From Odontocerum albicorne (taxonomy: Eukaryota; Arthropoda; Insecta; Trichoptera; Odontoceridae): a DNA stretch of 64,000 nucleotides. Every line of letters begins with the position of its first letter. Positions within the stretch are counted from its first letter, which is position 1. The notes under the pieces were generated by a model, which was given only the letters and a program-made list of their open reading frames with translations, was not told the DNA's origin and made no database searches. The translations under genes and the position numbers were made by a program. The stretch spans positions 6,901,366 through 6,965,365 of the forward strand of contig OX463846.1 in the NCBI GenBank assembly GCA_949825065.1, written 5' to 3'. Positions 62,830 through 64,000 of the stretch are shown here, one piece after another.

Positions 62830-63190
62830 GACCTCCATGGTTATACAGTTCCAAAACCCATGATCTTACGCATCAACGTTTCTATCATCCAAGGATTGTA
62901 GGTTGTCGAAATACTTTCGATAACATGCAGAAAAAATCCTTACGTACCCGCAGCATGTTGCCAGAAAAAAACATGAACGCCTGGAGAAGCTGGTGATCGC
63001 AGGGACAGTTGAGGAAAGGCGAGCACGAGGAAGGTGTCCAATGGTATAGTTGGACCAAATAAGGGAGAACAGAACATTCATTAAGCGCTGTATTCAACAT
63101 AGCCTAAGACAGGAAGGGATGGAGTCAAGCGGTACACCGAGTTCGAGATAAAGTAGATGACCATGATTTTGAGCAAACGATGAAAAAGAA
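62830..63190 (+). pseudogene. RTE-type LINE C-terminal end (family H)
   Basis: Plus-strand frames read LRINVSIIQGL, SKYFR-HAEKILTYPQHVARK, HERLEKLVIAGTVEERRARG, RCPMV, LDQIRE, IKRCIQHSLRQEGMESSGTP and a late EKEKIIQHS. These follow the same order as 38160 and 43054. Stops at W-to-stop and at several frameshifts make it dead. It is followed after about 130 bp by a family F copy. Confidence 0.65.
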
Positions 63191-63324
63191 AAGATTATCC
63201 AACATTCTTTAGTTAGGTCAACCAAAACTTAAAATCTTAGACTCCTAAAATACTCGTATATATTTTTTTAAATATAAGTCTATATTTTTTAATAACAATA
63301 ATTTGTTGCCAAGGTATACCCAAA

Positions 63325-63640
63325 AACGTATGAACACTACACATATGCGAGTATACTGCACTTCACATAAAGCCGAATGTATAACTACTACATATTGAAA
63401 GATCTACAAAGGTCTCATTGTAGTTCGTCTTCTGTTGGTAAGTTTTCTTAGGTTTTCTTAGCAAATATGTTTTACGTATACAAATAAGGGAAATTGGTCG
63501 CAGCAAATACCTTCATATTATTGTACTAAAATTAAATTATTAATAATCAGTCAAGGTTTTGAATACTGACTTAGAGCGCCCTTGATGAGTCTGATTTCTA
63601 AACGGCACTATTTAAATTATCATTTAACTTTCATTGTATA
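63325..63640 (+). repeat. Family F, nearly full
   Basis: GAACACTACACATATGCGAG, CACTTCACATAAAGCCGAAT, GAAAGATCTACAAAGGTCTC, TAGTTCGTCTTCTGTTGGTA, GGTTTTCTTAGCAAATATGT, GGTCGCAGCAAATACCTTCA, TTTTGAATACTGACTTAGAG and GATTTCTAAACGGCACTATT give the longest run of the family in one piece. The box-B-like block reads GGTTTTGAATACTG here. Confidence 0.6.
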
Positions 63641-64000
63641 CAGTAAAGACATCCATAATTACCACACAAGAAGTCACGACGACTTTTGACTCCCTAAAAC
63701 CATACTGGCAAAAAGTTAAAATACCTCATAGGTTTTCAATTTTTTTTAAGACATTCTAACATAAGTGTTAAAGATGCCGAGAGCTAAGTCACTTTTCGCT
63801 CTTAATATGTTTTATATTTCGAGCTTAAATTTATTTTAAAAAAAAACAAATATTGTAATTTCTTGAATGAAAAATGATAGATTAGTTAATTTGGTTCAAA
63901 TATTTTTAAACTTCATAAATAAACAAAAAAAGAACAAACGAAACCACTTTTTGGTCAATCTACTATATAGGCATGCCTGGTCAAAATTAATCGGATCCAA
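63641..64000. other. Unassigned stretch at the window edge
   Basis: A+T-rich, nothing recognised. Confidence 0.45.

Noticed and set aside
1..64000. Integrated viral sequence
   Set aside because: No capsid, envelope or viral polymerase pattern was recognised. All reverse transcriptase pieces fit LINEs, and the two LTR-like islands have no internal region.

Overview
The window reads as nuclear intergenic DNA of an arthropod, most likely an insect. It is strongly A+T-rich, has no long open reading frame, and is full of decayed transposable elements of types common in insects: mariner and another IS630-type transposon, PIF/Harbinger, a piggyBac-like miniature element, RTE- and Jockey/CR1-type LINEs, a Penelope-like element, and tRNA-derived SINEs. 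I found no host protein-coding exon that I can name, no rRNA and no convincing functional tRNA. Every recognisable protein stretch is a broken fragment of a mobile-element protein. Element classes were assigned from remembered family motifs, terminal repeats and target duplications; no database search was possible.

Layout. 0-10 kb: SINE and LINE remnants, a two-copy repeat with a shared reading frame (7.3 and 8.4 kb), and a LINE 3' region with a 91-bp tandem repeat, followed by a 64-bp array. 11-16 kb: a deleted mariner (11.2 kb) and an IS630-type transposon (14.2-15.65 kb) split by a LINE. 17-26 kb: dispersed repeats, a 20-bp satellite with an 80-bp higher-order pattern (19.4 kb), an RTE reverse transcriptase pseudogene (21-22 kb), a tandemly duplicated RTE 3' end (22.7-24.7 kb), a 62-bp array (25 kb) and a SINE whose interior grew into an 11-bp minisatellite (25.6-26.2 kb).

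27-38 kb: a small mariner (28.1 kb), a SINE split by a LINE fragment (28.6-29.2 kb), a piggyBac-like miniature element (30.1 kb), a two-headed mariner (31.2-32.1 kb), inverted SINEs (33.6 kb), a Penelope terminal fragment fused to a LINE end (34.8 kb), a CR1-like reverse transcriptase (35.9 kb) and two LTR-like islands. 38-50 kb: LINE and SINE fragments, a 718-bp TIR element with a TTA duplication (43.5 kb), 33-bp and 32-bp arrays, and a PIF/Harbinger miniature element (49.2 kb). 50-64 kb: a 1.2-kb A+T-rich array, a second PIF/Harbinger element with a MADF-like remnant (53.2 kb), a 256-bp near-perfect palindrome (55.3 kb), a second full SINE B (56 kb), a Penelope GIY-YIG endonuclease end (56.5 kb), a 198-bp satellite (57.4 kb) and a dense SINE A cluster (60-62 kb).

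The genes do not form a pathway; what can be read is a history of nested insertion, internal deletion, local duplication and tandem amplification. Dispersed families are named here for reference: SINE A, B and C (tRNA-like heads), D (minus-strand LINE C-terminal/3' end), E and F (unclassified), G (LINE 3' end), H (RTE C-terminal group) and I (two-copy family with a conserved frame).
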